Under the pieces are notes generated by a model that was given only the letters and a program-made list of their open reading frames with translations, searched no databases and was not told the DNA's origin. 64,000 bases of DNA from Ruficoccus amylovorans (GTDB lineage: Bacteria > Verrucomicrobiota > Verrucomicrobiia > Opitutales > Cerasicoccaceae), in the NCBI RefSeq assembly GCF_014230085.1, contig NZ_JACHVB010000052.1, positions 1 to 64,000 of the forward strand, given 5' to 3'. Made by a program: the position numbers and the translations under genes. This document shows positions 43,058-51,751 of this stretch, in pieces (position 1 is the first letter of the stretch; the number at the start of each line of letters is the position of its first letter).

Positions 43058-44479
43058 ATGATCTATCTACGCAGACACATACTCACTATCATGGTAACGT
43101 GCGTAGGCTTGGCCAATTCGCTTTTCGCGGCCGAACCTACCGTTGAGGAATTGCAGGAGCAAATCCGCCAGCTACAGATCCAGCTACAGGAGGCTCAGGC
43201 GCAGCTTGCCCAAAAACAGATAGCCGCCGATGCCAAACCGGTCGCTCCTCTTGACGAAGCAGCCATCCTTCAGGATGAGACGGGCAACCCCGCGCAAGTA
43301 CAGGAGTCGCTGGAGGATGCCCCGGAAAAGGTGTTCTACATCTTCGATCCCAATGATTTCAAAGTCGGGCCGGTGACCGTCGGCGGAGCCATTCGCGCGA
43401 ATTACATTTACGGCGACTACGTCGGCACCAATGGGCCCTCCCGTGGCAGCGACGGAGGCAACTTCGAACTCGACACCTTCCGCATCAATCTGGACCTCGA
43501 TTACGAGGACTGGCTCATCGGCAAGCTGGAGTACCGCTGGTATGACGGCTACAGCTTCATGCATACGCTCTGGCTCGGTTACCGCTTCGAAGACGGCACG
43601 GAAATTCAGGCGGGCATCAACCGTATTCCATTCGGCCCCGGCCCTTATGGCATTTCCAACAGTTGGTTCTTCGACCAGCACTACTACATCGGTTTGTCAG
43701 ACAATATGGATACAGGCGTAAAGCTCACGACCGAAGTCGGGGACTGGTCGCTCGATGCCGGTATCTATGCCTGCGGCGAAGGCAGTTGGCTCGGTCCCGA
43801 CGGCCCCAACAACGCATACGCGGATTCCGCCCGATATTCCTACGACCCGGTCAAGGCGGCTTATGGCCGCGGCTACCAAAAGGACGGGCAACTGAACCTG
43901 CGTGGCATTTACCACACGCAGTATCTCGGGCTGGAGGCCGATCTCGGCGGCTCGGCCATGCTGGGGCACCTCAACGGCACCGGCGGCTATGAGGACGGCA
44001 GCATGTACGCGCTATCAGGCTTCGCCGTGCATCGTCTCGGGAACTGGACGCTTCAGGCCCAGCTCAGTTACTACAACTACAGCATTGATAAAAACGGCCT
44101 GGGTGACAACGAACTCATCCCGATGGGAGCCTATGCCTACGAGGAAGGTGTCGCGACCGAAGGTCTTGTGCCAGCCATTAGCCTGAGCTATTTTTACGAG
44201 GTCGATCAGCTCGAATGGCTGGATTCGGTCACGCCATATATCGAGTACAGTAATATCATCAAGTTCGGGCACGACGATGCCACGAATCAGCCCTTTAAAA
44301 ACAGTGCGCTCGCCACGGTAGGCGCAGCCTGGGCTGCGGGACGCTGGTACATTTATACCGAAACAGCTTTCTCCGACGGAAATTACTTTGTCGGTGGCAA
44401 TCCATACACCAACTTTGGTGCCAACCAGAACCAAACGTGGGAGTACAGAATTAACATTAATTTCGGTTATTATTTCTAA
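43058..44479 (+). CDS. Outer-membrane porin with N-terminal coiled coil
   Basis: 473 residues. A signal peptide (MIYLRRHILTIMVTCVGLANSLFA) is followed by a Gln-rich coiled coil (PTVEELQEQIRQLQIQLQEAQAQLAQKQ), then a barrel of alternating amphipathic strands (GGNFELDTFRINLDLDYEDWLIGKLEYRWYDGYSFMHTLWLGYRFEDGTEIQAGINRIPFG) and a C-terminal Phe (INFGYYF). This is the layout of phosphate-selective/OprP-like porins in Verrucomicrobiota and Planctomycetota; the coiled coil may contact peptidoglycan. It precedes the glycine-betaine-type transporter by about 90 bp and may feed it. The ATG at 43058 was chosen because it directly precedes the signal peptide; the leader upstream is folded. Confidence 0.8.
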   Translation: MIYLRRHILTIMVTCVGLANSLFAAEPTVEELQEQIRQLQIQLQEAQAQLAQKQIAADAKPVAPLDEAAILQDETGNPAQVQESLEDAPEKVFYIFDPNDFKVGPVTVGGAIRANYIYGDYVGTNGPSRGSDGGNFELDTFRINLDLDYEDWLIGKLEYRWYDGYSFMHTLWLGYRFEDGTEIQAGINRIPFGPGPYGISNSWFFDQHYYIGLSDNMDTGVKLTTEVGDWSLDAGIYACGEGSWLGPDGPNNAYADSARYSYDPVKAAYGRGYQKDGQLNLRGIYHTQYLGLEADLGGSAMLGHLNGTGGYEDGSMYALSGFAVHRLGNWTLQAQLSYYNYSIDKNGLGDNELIPMGAYAYEEGVATEGLVPAISLSYFYEVDQLEWLDSVTPYIEYSNIIKFGHDDATNQPFKNSALATVGAAWAAGRWYIYTETAFSDGNYFVGGNPYTNFGANQNQTWEYRININFGYYF

Positions 44480-44512
44480 TCTATAATCACAAGAAAATGC
44501 CACAAAAGCCTA

Positions 44513-44536
44513 AAAGTCCGATAAACTCTGGACTTT
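44513..44536 (+). terminator. Weak hairpin between porin and proV
   Basis: Stem AAAGTCC/GGACTTT (44513-44519 with 44530-44536) with a 10-nt loop and no T tract. It may attenuate transcription into the transporter genes. Confidence 0.4.
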
Positions 44537-44569
44537 CACGGGCATACCACGGTACGACTTAAGGAGAGC

Positions 44570-45781
44570 ATGAGTTTAATTGAGGTTAACAACCTGTACA
44601 AAATCTTCGGCCCACACCCTGCCGAGCGGGCTTTGCCGATGCTCAAAGAGGGTAAGGGCAAGAAGGAAATTTTAAAGAAAACAGGCTGTACGGTCGGGAT
44701 CAACAATGCGTCTTTCACCGTTGAGGAGGGTGAGATATTCGTCGTGATGGGCCTGTCCGGGAGCGGCAAGTCCACCGTCATTCGCTGTCTGAATCGCTTG
44801 ATCGAACCTACTTCCGGTGAGGTGAAAATTGATGGAGAGGACATCGTCGGCATGTCGAAAGACCGACTGCGCCATGTCCGCCGCAAGAAGCTCGGGATGG
44901 TCTTCCAGCGCTTTGGGTTGCTGCCGCATCGCAGCGTTATCGATAATGTCGCCTTCGGACTGGAAATCCAGAAAGTCCCCCGTGAAGAACGCTACCAAAG
45001 CGCGCTTCAAGCCATCGAAACCGTCGGTCTGAAGGGCTACGAGTACCAGATGACGGACGAACTCAGCGGCGGCATGCAGCAGCGCGTCGGCCTGGCCCGC
45101 GCCTTGGCCAACGACCCGAAAATCCTGCTCATGGACGAGGCGTTCTCCGCCCTCGATCCCCTCATTCGGGTTCAGCTCCAGGACGAGTTGCTGGAGTTGC
45201 AGGCCTCCATGCACAAGACGATTGTCTTTATCACGCATGACCTTGATGAGGCCCTCAAACTTGGCGGGCGCATCGCAATCATGAAGGATGGAGCGGTTGT
45301 GCAGATCGGCACGCCCGAGGACATTTTATCAAATCCGGCCGACGATTACGTCGCCGCGTTTGTGGAAAATGTCGATCGCTCCAAGGTCCTCACGGCCAGT
45401 TCCATCATGCGCCCCACCGATGTCATCTATGACACGGCCGGGCCGCATCAATGCGCCCGCCGCATGCGCCAGATCGGCTCATCTACGATGGTCGTGGTCA
45501 ACCGCGACCGCCACTTCCTGGGCTACGTCAAGATCGACGACGTCATACATTTGTGCAAAAAAGTTCCCAGTGCGGAGGATGACCGCGACAAGTGGAATTT
45601 GCGCGCAATCATTCAGGAAGACATGCGCACGGCGGATGTTGACGATCTGATCGCGGACATGCTGGGAGATGCCTCAGCGCAGTCCCTGCCCATCGCCGTC
45701 ATTGAGAAAAACAAACATTTTAAGGGGATTGTGACGCGTGCCGCCATCCTCGGAGCTATCGGGGGAGAGTCAGAGACATGA
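44570..45781 (+). CDS. proV: Glycine betaine/proline-type ABC transporter ATPase with CBS domains
   Basis: 403 residues. The ABC domain has Walker A GLSGSGKSTVIR, the signature LSGGMQQRVGLARAL, Walker B ILLMDEAFSALDP and the switch His in FITHDLDEAL. The N-terminal KEILKKTGCTVGINNASFTVEEGE matches ProV/OpuAA (which have this conserved insert before the Walker A). The last 120 residues are a CBS pair (SSIMRPTDVIYDTAGPHQCARRMRQIGSSTMVVVNRDRHFLGYVKIDDVI and QSLPIAVIEKNKHFKGIVTRAAIL). These domains sense ionic strength or nucleotides in OpuA. The start has a good ribosome site (AAGGAG 44560s). It overlaps proW by 4 bases (ATGA). Confidence 0.93.
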   Translation: MSLIEVNNLYKIFGPHPAERALPMLKEGKGKKEILKKTGCTVGINNASFTVEEGEIFVVMGLSGSGKSTVIRCLNRLIEPTSGEVKIDGEDIVGMSKDRLRHVRRKKLGMVFQRFGLLPHRSVIDNVAFGLEIQKVPREERYQSALQAIETVGLKGYEYQMTDELSGGMQQRVGLARALANDPKILLMDEAFSALDPLIRVQLQDELLELQASMHKTIVFITHDLDEALKLGGRIAIMKDGAVVQIGTPEDILSNPADDYVAAFVENVDRSKVLTASSIMRPTDVIYDTAGPHQCARRMRQIGSSTMVVVNRDRHFLGYVKIDDVIHLCKKVPSAEDDRDKWNLRAIIQEDMRTADVDDLIADMLGDASAQSLPIAVIEKNKHFKGIVTRAAILGAIGGESET

Positions 45782-47298
45782 AGATACCAGTAGGTGAATT
45801 TTTCGAAAACATCGTTTATTTCCTCAAGCACCACCTGCAGGGCTTCTTCGATGCCATCAGCACGGCGGTTAAGGCCGTCATCGTGTTCCTTGAGAATATC
45901 TTTCTGCTAGAGTCGCATGTTTTCTATCCGTCCATTATTGTAGCACTGCTCTTTGGCCTTCTCATGGGCCTGGCCCTGCGCAAGAAGCTGCGGGCACGCT
46001 CGGCCGTCATCGTGGGGATATGTGCCTGCATCGGCATTGGCGGGATCGAGGCCTATCGGCTCAACACGCTCCATCAGCAACTCACAATCGCTCAAAGCGA
46101 AGCCATCCAGCAGGACATCGCCGGAATGGTGAAGAGTTTAGAAAACGCAGCTCCGGCAACAACTCAACCAGCCACCGACGCGATTCAGGACTTTTCAGCA
46201 CAGGTCCAGCGCGGCAGCATGCTTGCCCGACAAACACGTGTAGCCGAACGTAGTCTGCGCGGCGTATCACCAGGCGACTATCAGGTCATTCTGGAAACAC
46301 TCAGCAAGCTCAGAGCCCATGCCCAGGCGGAAGGGATGAGCGCAAAGCAACTATCTCCCCTCGACAAAAGCATCGAGTACTACGAAAGCTTTAGCCTCAT
46401 CAAAGATGTCGAGCCCGCACAACGCATCCTGGCGTCACTGGATGAGCCTAAAGCGTGTATCGATATTTTAAATACACGCACCTACTCTCGCATCACCGGA
46501 AAAATGCGAGTCGCCGCCAATGTCTTTCCTGACGATGCGGTGCGGGCAGCGACTCAAAAGGCGCAGTCCTCGTTTGCGACGCTGGACCCGGTCCGACTGG
46601 TATGGCTGTCCAAGGCCCTGATCCTTGCCCTGCTCGCTTTGCTGGCCTATGTGGTCTCAGGCCTGGGCATGCTCGTCATGTGCCTGATCGGCTTTCTGCT
46701 CATCATGTCAATGGGCATGTGGGACCTGACGATGCTGACACTCGCCATGGTCGTTTCCGCAACCCTGTTTGCGCTCATCCTCGGAGTTCCTCTAGGTGTA
46801 CTCGCCGCGCGCAGCAGATCTGCCGAAAAAGTCATCCGCCCGGTACTGGACTTTATGCAAACGCTTCCAGCTTTCGTGTATTTGATTCCGGCCGTATTCT
46901 TCTTCAGTCTCGGGGTCGTCCCTGGCGCCTTTGCCACGCTCATTTTCGCCATGCCGCCCGCGGTACGCTTTACGACGCTGGGCATCAGGCAAGTACCCGA
47001 GGAAGTCGTCGAAGCTGCGGACGCCTTTGGCGCCAACGACTGGCAGATGCTGGTCAAGGCCCAATTGCCGATTGCGATGCCGACCATTATGGCAGGCCTC
47101 AACCAGACCATCATGCTCTCACTGTCGATGGTGGTCATCGTCGGTATGATCGGGGCTGGCGGGCTGGGTGAAGCCGTCTTGAGCGGCATCCAGCAGATGG
47201 AGATGGGGTATGGCTTCGAGAGCGGGCTTTCCATCGTTATTCTCGCGATCTATCTCGACCGCCTCACTCAGGCTATGGGTAATAAGAAAAAGAGCTAA
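45778..47298 (+). CDS. proW: Betaine-type ABC permease with large extramembrane insertion
   Basis: 506 residues, against about 290-350 in usual ProW. Two hydrophobic segments (SIIVALLFGLLMGLALR, about 52-68; SAVIVGICACIGIGGIEAY, about 75-93) precede a soluble helical domain of about 180 residues (96-275), which is not part of the usual fold. Then come further membrane helices from 277 (ALILALLALLAYVVSGLGMLVM), and the permease core with the EAA-type loop EVVEAADAFGANDWQMLVKAQLPIAMPTIMAGLNQ and GMIGAGGLGEAVL. The inserted domain has helix pattern, may lie in the periplasm, and may help capture substrate or sense osmolarity. The gene overlaps proV by 4 bases. Confidence 0.9.
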   Translation: MKIPVGEFFENIVYFLKHHLQGFFDAISTAVKAVIVFLENIFLLESHVFYPSIIVALLFGLLMGLALRKKLRARSAVIVGICACIGIGGIEAYRLNTLHQQLTIAQSEAIQQDIAGMVKSLENAAPATTQPATDAIQDFSAQVQRGSMLARQTRVAERSLRGVSPGDYQVILETLSKLRAHAQAEGMSAKQLSPLDKSIEYYESFSLIKDVEPAQRILASLDEPKACIDILNTRTYSRITGKMRVAANVFPDDAVRAATQKAQSSFATLDPVRLVWLSKALILALLALLAYVVSGLGMLVMCLIGFLLIMSMGMWDLTMLTLAMVVSATLFALILGVPLGVLAARSRSAEKVIRPVLDFMQTLPAFVYLIPAVFFFSLGVVPGAFATLIFAMPPAVRFTTLGIRQVPEEVVEAADAFGANDWQMLVKAQLPIAMPTIMAGLNQTIMLSLSMVVIVGMIGAGGLGEAVLSGIQQMEMGYGFESGLSIVILAIYLDRLTQAMGNKKKS

Positions 47299-47318
47299 CA
47301 TTCCACCCTCTGTATTTT

Positions 47319-48233
47319 ATGACAACGAACAGACGTAACACCGCCATCGCCTTCATGCTGGCAGCGGCAGCGCTCATCGTGAGTGGCTGCAAGGAAAAGA
47401 CAACCACGAGCGCCAATGCCACAGACGACGCCAACACACAGCGGGCTCCTTTGAGTAACACGATCCAAATCGCCTACCCCAACTGGGCCGAAGGCATTGC
47501 CATGACTCATCTCGCCAAGGCTGTGATCGAGGATAAGCTCGGCTACGATGTGGAGCTGACCCAGGCTGATCCCGGCACGATTTATACCGCGCTGGCCAAC
47601 AGCGGCCAGGACGTGATGATCGACGCCTGGCTCCCCAACACACACAAGTCCTACTGGGACAAGTATGGCGACAGCCTTGAGGACCTGGGGCCGGTCTTCG
47701 GATACGGAGTCACCGGGCTTGTCGTACCCAGCTATATGGATGTTAACTCCATCGAAGACCTTAACAATATTGCCGACCAATTGGACGGAAAGATTGTTGG
47801 CATTGGGACCGGCGCCGGTATTTATAAAAGTACGAACAAGGCGATCGATGCCTACGACTTGAAGCTTGAGCAAGTCGCCTCCTCAGGCCCGGCCATGACT
47901 GCCGCGCTCCAGCAGGCCATTGACAATGAAGAACCAATCGTGGTGACTGGCTGGAAACCGCACTGGATGTTTTCCCGTTTTGACCTCAAAGTCCTCAAGG
48001 ACCCGCTAGGTGTCTATCCAATCGACGCGGTCAAAGTCGTCGCGCGCGAAAACTTCACCGCGGATTACCCGGACGTGGCGCAACTTTTCATTAACTATAG
48101 TCTGACCGAAGAGCAGCTTCTGGACCTGATGCAGGCGATCAACAGCGCCGATGCGGGCACCGACCCCGATGATGTTGCCCGTGACTGGATGGCTCGCAAC
48201 AATCCACTCGTCGAGTCCTGGATCCCGAATTGA
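47319..48233 (+). CDS. proX: Betaine-type substrate-binding lipoprotein
   Basis: 304 residues. A signal peptide ends in a lipobox (ALIVSGC, Cys24), so it is an anchored lipoprotein. The mature part is the OpuAC/ProX fold: IQIAYPNWAEGIAMTHLAKAVIEDKLGYDVELTQADPGTIYTAL, DVMIDAWLPNTHKSYWDKYG and VVTGWKPHWMFSRFDLKVLKDP. Trp residues in NWAEG, DAWLPNTHKSYW and GWKPHW are placed as in the aromatic cage that holds quaternary ammonium groups. It most likely binds glycine betaine, choline or proline betaine. Third gene of the transporter operon, 20 bp after proW. No choline-oxidising enzymes are encoded next to it. Confidence 0.92.
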   Translation: MTTNRRNTAIAFMLAAAALIVSGCKEKTTTSANATDDANTQRAPLSNTIQIAYPNWAEGIAMTHLAKAVIEDKLGYDVELTQADPGTIYTALANSGQDVMIDAWLPNTHKSYWDKYGDSLEDLGPVFGYGVTGLVVPSYMDVNSIEDLNNIADQLDGKIVGIGTGAGIYKSTNKAIDAYDLKLEQVASSGPAMTAALQQAIDNEEPIVVTGWKPHWMFSRFDLKVLKDPLGVYPIDAVKVVARENFTADYPDVAQLFINYSLTEEQLLDLMQAINSADAGTDPDDVARDWMARNNPLVESWIPN

Positions 48234-48259
48234 CCTGCTTCCCGCAAGAAGCAACCCGG

Positions 48260-48301
48260 CTGGCCGACGTGTGTTTTCGAGGAAAAAATGCCGTCGGCCA
48301 G
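48260..48301. terminator. Hairpin between proX and the enolase-type gene
   Basis: A 10-bp stem CTGGCCGACG/CGTCGGCCAG (48260-48269 with 48292-48301), 22-nt loop, followed by TTGTTGTTT. It ends both converging units. Confidence 0.75.
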
Positions 48302-48318
48302 TTGTTGTTTGCCATTTG

Positions 48319-49584
48319 CTACAAGGTGGAACCGAGTCCGATGCAGCCGGCGGGGTTTAATCGGTGCTTGCCGCCTTTTACACAGAACAGACCATCCAGC
48401 CGGGGTAGCCACGGCTCATTGGCCCCCGGCGTGTACTGCGGTGAATTCAACTCCACTCCTTTGCGAACCGGGAGATAAGCGCCAAACAAGTAGGCGTGAA
48501 TCGCCGAGAATCCAGGGTTCGTCAAATCCTGTAAGCTGATCTTCATCCCATGATTCAGCGCCCAGGCTGCCGACACCAAGGCGAAACTATGCCCTTTACA
48601 GGTCTTCAATGCCAATCCGCTCCAGCCTTGTTCCCTGGCTACCGGCAATAGCTCCAGGCTCGTCAATCCCTCATCGAGAAAGACCGGTTTACGCGCTCCC
48701 ACCTTTTGCCAGTTAAAGGGGTGCTTAACGATGTCCCGCGCCGTAGGCTGTTCAATATAATCAAGTGCCGCGTATGCGTGCTCATCCGTGGCCTTCAGCC
48801 GCTCCAGGTAATCCAGCACCGCGTCCGCATCGGGATTACCTTCGTTACTGTCGATCGAGAGAACGGGAGAAGCAACACCCTGCCGCCGTGCGGCCTGATA
48901 GATCTGGGAGGTACGCAGCGCATCGGCTTCATTGTCTGTGCCCAATATCTTCACTTTGAAGCAACCGATACCATGACGGCCAACAGCCTGCCGCATCACG
49001 GCATCCAAATCGTCTTTTGCACTGACGATCCACCAGGCATCCAGCTCCGCTAACGGCTGGCGGAGTATCTGTCGGACGGCCTGGCAGACTCCCTCCGTAA
49101 ACCAGTGGTCGGCGCTCGGAACCGCGCAAGGTTCGCAGTAAAAATCAAACGCACTCCTGCGCATCGCCTGCCCACTCGCATCGTGGATAGCGGCATCAAA
49201 GGGGCTGGCACAAACGGCTTTGGCCAGTAGCGGCATTTCTTCAAAAAAATCGAGGGCCGATATCCTCTCGTGCAATCTGAGGCCCAACTCCAGCGGATGC
49301 TCAGGCTCCCCTCCGCACGCATCAAACAAGCCGGCAGCGAGATGCTCGCAGAGCTCCCGCATCCGGCGCTCCTTTTGTCCACGGGCTTCAGTTCCGCCCG
49401 GCCACGCCCACAGGTCACTCAGGTAAATTGAGCCTCGTCCCTCCGCCTCTTCGGAACCAACGCACACACGTACGCGCACGCGGGCTTCAGTCGTTTGGGT
49501 GATTGTCCCGGAACTTATTTGTAGCGGCCGCAAGAACGGTTGCTCGATAAATTCGACGGACGCTTCAAGAATGCGAATCTTCAT
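48319..49584 (-). CDS. Enolase-superfamily (mandelate racemase/MLE-type) enzyme
   Basis: 421 residues. The capping domain (about 1-150) is followed by the barrel with the ligand set. A KxK pair is in GIGCFKVKILGTDNEADALRTSQIYQAAR. Metal ligands are Asp in LSIDSNEGNPDADAVLDYLE, Glu in LDYIEQPTA and Asp/Glu in PVFLDEGLTSLEL. A lysine pair is in LALKTCKGHSFAL. The pattern is that of acid-sugar dehydratases, racemases or MLE-type enzymes; which one cannot be decided from motifs. Last gene of a five-gene run of oxidoreductases, overlapping the preceding gene by 20 bases, so it should act on the same sugar acid. A 3-keto- or sugar-acid dehydratase is plausible. Confidence 0.75.
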   Translation of the reverse strand: MKIRILEASVEFIEQPFLRPLQISSGTITQTTEARVRVRVCVGSEEAEGRGSIYLSDLWAWPGGTEARGQKERRMRELCEHLAAGLFDACGGEPEHPLELGLRLHERISALDFFEEMPLLAKAVCASPFDAAIHDASGQAMRRSAFDFYCEPCAVPSADHWFTEGVCQAVRQILRQPLAELDAWWIVSAKDDLDAVMRQAVGRHGIGCFKVKILGTDNEADALRTSQIYQAARRQGVASPVLSIDSNEGNPDADAVLDYLERLKATDEHAYAALDYIEQPTARDIVKHPFNWQKVGARKPVFLDEGLTSLELLPVAREQGWSGLALKTCKGHSFALVSAAWALNHGMKISLQDLTNPGFSAIHAYLFGAYLPVRKGVELNSPQYTPGANEPWLPRLDGLFCVKGGKHRLNPAGCIGLGSTL

Positions 49585-50635
49585 TTTTTTCAGAAGCTAT
49601 TTGCTGTGCCTGCAACACCAGGCGTGTGGTCTTCAAAATATCCTCGGTGCTCAACGCGCCTTCACAGGTCTGGTCCTTGGCCGAGATTTCATCGAGAAAG
49701 TTCTGCAAGTAGTTACGCCCGGAGGCCGGGATCTCCGTCAGCGCGACGCGCTGTATCTCCTCGTCGGAATCAGTCGCCAAGCTGAGAGTCTTTGCTCCGT
49801 AGCTGGCCTCGGCCATACCCGACGTCCCATGCACCGTCAGCCTCCAGTATTGAGCGAGTGAGTATCCGCACCGATCTGGAGCCAGATAGGACAGGTCAGC
49901 GAAACAGGAAACTCCGTTCTCCAGCGTTCCGTACATCTGCGCACAATCGCAAAAGTGCGGAGCCTCTTTGGCCTTCGCGTTCCATTCACGCACGCTGATC
50001 ATCCGCTCCCACGCCGATCCCGTCAGCCAGGGCAGCAGGTCAAACACATGCACACCGATATCGTTGACCGTTCCCCCGTGTTGATCACCGGCGAAGTACC
50101 AGCCCGCGCGCTGCCCATAAAGCAGGGGATGCTGCGCCAGGATCGTCACGGTCTGCACCGATCCGATCTTGCCGTCCCGGATGATTTCCCGCAGACCGCG
50201 AATGGCCGGAGCCTCCGTCAAGTCGAGCATGCAGCCCACGGAGAGCCCACCCGCCCGTGCCAGGCTGCTAATTTCCCCCAACTCTTCCAGCGAGGTACAT
50301 AGCGGCTTGTCAGCAATCACATGACAGCCCGCCTTCAGAGCCCGGATCGCAAGTGCTCCCCGTCGGGCATAAGTATCGCCGATAGCCACCACATTGCAGC
50401 CGCTCTCTGATAGCAGAGTATCGAAATCCGAATACTCGAATGGAAGTCCGCACACTCGCTCAGCTGCCGCCCGGGCAGTGTCATCGGCTTCCCAGGCAGC
50501 CACAATCTGGCAGGCCGGATGGGCGCTGACGCGCTCAATGAGGCTAAAGATATGCGAGTGCCTCAATCCGGCAAAAGCGAATCGGTATTCGGTCGCCCTA
50601 CCTTGAGAGCGTCCGCCTTGCATATCAACGTTCAT
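49565..50635 (-). CDS. Gfo/Idh/MocA-family oxidoreductase, copy 1
   Basis: 356 residues. NAD(P)-binding N-terminal domain of this family: FAFAGLRHSHIFSLIERV (the usual GxGxxG is changed to GLRHSH), CNVVAIGDTYARRGALAIRALKAGCHVIADKPL (family EKP/DKP motif), then the C-terminal beta domain with GGTVNDIGVHVFDLLPWLTG. Members oxidise or reduce sugar hydroxyls, or act as inositol dehydrogenases. The start was taken at the first ATG (MNVDMQGG), which overlaps the previous gene by 4 bases. It overlaps the enolase-type gene downstream by 20 bases, so the run is tightly coupled. The changed Gly motif suggests modified cofactor binding. Confidence 0.8.
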   Translation of the reverse strand: MNVDMQGGRSQGRATEYRFAFAGLRHSHIFSLIERVSAHPACQIVAAWEADDTARAAAERVCGLPFEYSDFDTLLSESGCNVVAIGDTYARRGALAIRALKAGCHVIADKPLCTSLEELGEISSLARAGGLSVGCMLDLTEAPAIRGLREIIRDGKIGSVQTVTILAQHPLLYGQRAGWYFAGDQHGGTVNDIGVHVFDLLPWLTGSAWERMISVREWNAKAKEAPHFCDCAQMYGTLENGVSCFADLSYLAPDRCGYSLAQYWRLTVHGTSGMAEASYGAKTLSLATDSDEEIQRVALTEIPASGRNYLQNFLDEISAKDQTCEGALSTEDILKTTRLVLQAQQIASEKNEDSHS

Positions 50636-51732
50636 GATAATTCCTCCACATTTTCCGCCTTGCCGGATCGGGCCGAGCGGTAGGCAGCTTCCACGACGGC
50701 AACGGCGGCCCCGGCTTCGTCTCCTTCGATGATAGAGTCTCTAGATGAGCCTCTCACCGCCTCACAGAAATCCGCAATTTGCTGCCGATGTCCTTCGCAG
50801 GAAATGGCAGCCGGGTCCGAGGATCCACCCCGGATTTCCCCGCCGAGATTACCCGCCCGGATCGCCTCGTCCTCCGGCTTCTCGTCCGCAAAACGCCAAT
50901 CCTGAATCCGATCATCAACCAGAACCGCCGTCCCGCGATCCCCGGATATCTCCAACATAAAGTCCAGCCCCGGATAACAACTCGTCGCCGCAGTAATTGT
51001 ACCGAGCGCGCCACTGGCGTAGCGCAGGTTTGCTGCCAGCGTATCTTCCACCTCGATTCCCGTATGCACGAGCTGACCGGACAAAGCAGAGACTTGAGTC
51101 ACCTGCCCTCCCAGCCAAAGCAACAGGTCCACCGCGTGAATTCCCTGGTTCATCAGAGCGCCGCCGCCATCCAGGGACCACTTGCCACGCCACGCGGATG
51201 CCTCGTAGTAGGACGGCTCTCGCCACCACTTGATCCTCGCACTCAGGAAGGTAAGCCGACCGAACCGCCCTTGCTCAACCGCTCGACGGATCACTTGTGC
51301 CCCCACCCCACAACGCAGCGGAAGCAACCCGGCGAGAATCCGGTTTTGCTGGCTGGCCTCGGCAATCATGGAGCGTATGCGCCCCGACTGAATCTCAAGC
51401 GGTTTCTCACAGAGCACGTGTTTGCCCGCGCGCAACGCTGGAATAGCCCCCTCGGCATGAAGCCCACTCGGGGTGGCAATGAGTACCGCATCCACCGCAG
51501 CGTCCTGCCCGAGCAACGATTCCACCGAATCGCACAGTAGGACGTCATCGTCATTCGCCGCCGCGGCAGCCGAGTCGGAGTCGAGCAAACGGCACGCCGA
51601 CACCGGATCCACCGAATAAATTGCAGCCAACTGTGCCTGCGGTATCCGTGCCAGCGCATCCACATGTACTTTGGCGATACCGCCGCTCCCGATCAGGCCA
51701 AACCGCACGGGCTTTGCACTTTCATTAGACAT
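50632..51732 (-). CDS. Gfo/Idh/MocA-family oxidoreductase, copy 2
   Basis: 366 residues. Standard motifs: VRFGLIGSGGIAKVHVDALARI, the strand VDAVLIATPSGLHAEGAIPALRAGKHVLCEKPLEIQ (EKP), and the C-terminal domain with WRGKWSLDGGGALMNQGIHAVDLLLWLGG, where the HAVD motif holds the likely catalytic His. It should oxidise a sugar with NAD(P), as glucose-6-P-type or inositol dehydrogenase relatives do. It lies 19 bp downstream of copy 3 and overlaps copy 1 by 4 bases. Three copies in a row suggest sequential or paired oxidation and reduction at different carbons, as in 3-keto-glycoside pathways. Confidence 0.88.
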   Translation of the reverse strand: MSNESAKPVRFGLIGSGGIAKVHVDALARIPQAQLAAIYSVDPVSACRLLDSDSAAAAANDDDVLLCDSVESLLGQDAAVDAVLIATPSGLHAEGAIPALRAGKHVLCEKPLEIQSGRIRSMIAEASQQNRILAGLLPLRCGVGAQVIRRAVEQGRFGRLTFLSARIKWWREPSYYEASAWRGKWSLDGGGALMNQGIHAVDLLLWLGGQVTQVSALSGQLVHTGIEVEDTLAANLRYASGALGTITAATSCYPGLDFMLEISGDRGTAVLVDDRIQDWRFADEKPEDEAIRAGNLGGEIRGGSSDPAAISCEGHRQQIADFCEAVRGSSRDSIIEGDEAGAAVAVVEAAYRSARSGKAENVEELS

Positions 51733-51751
51733 ATAAATAACGTTTTATCTT

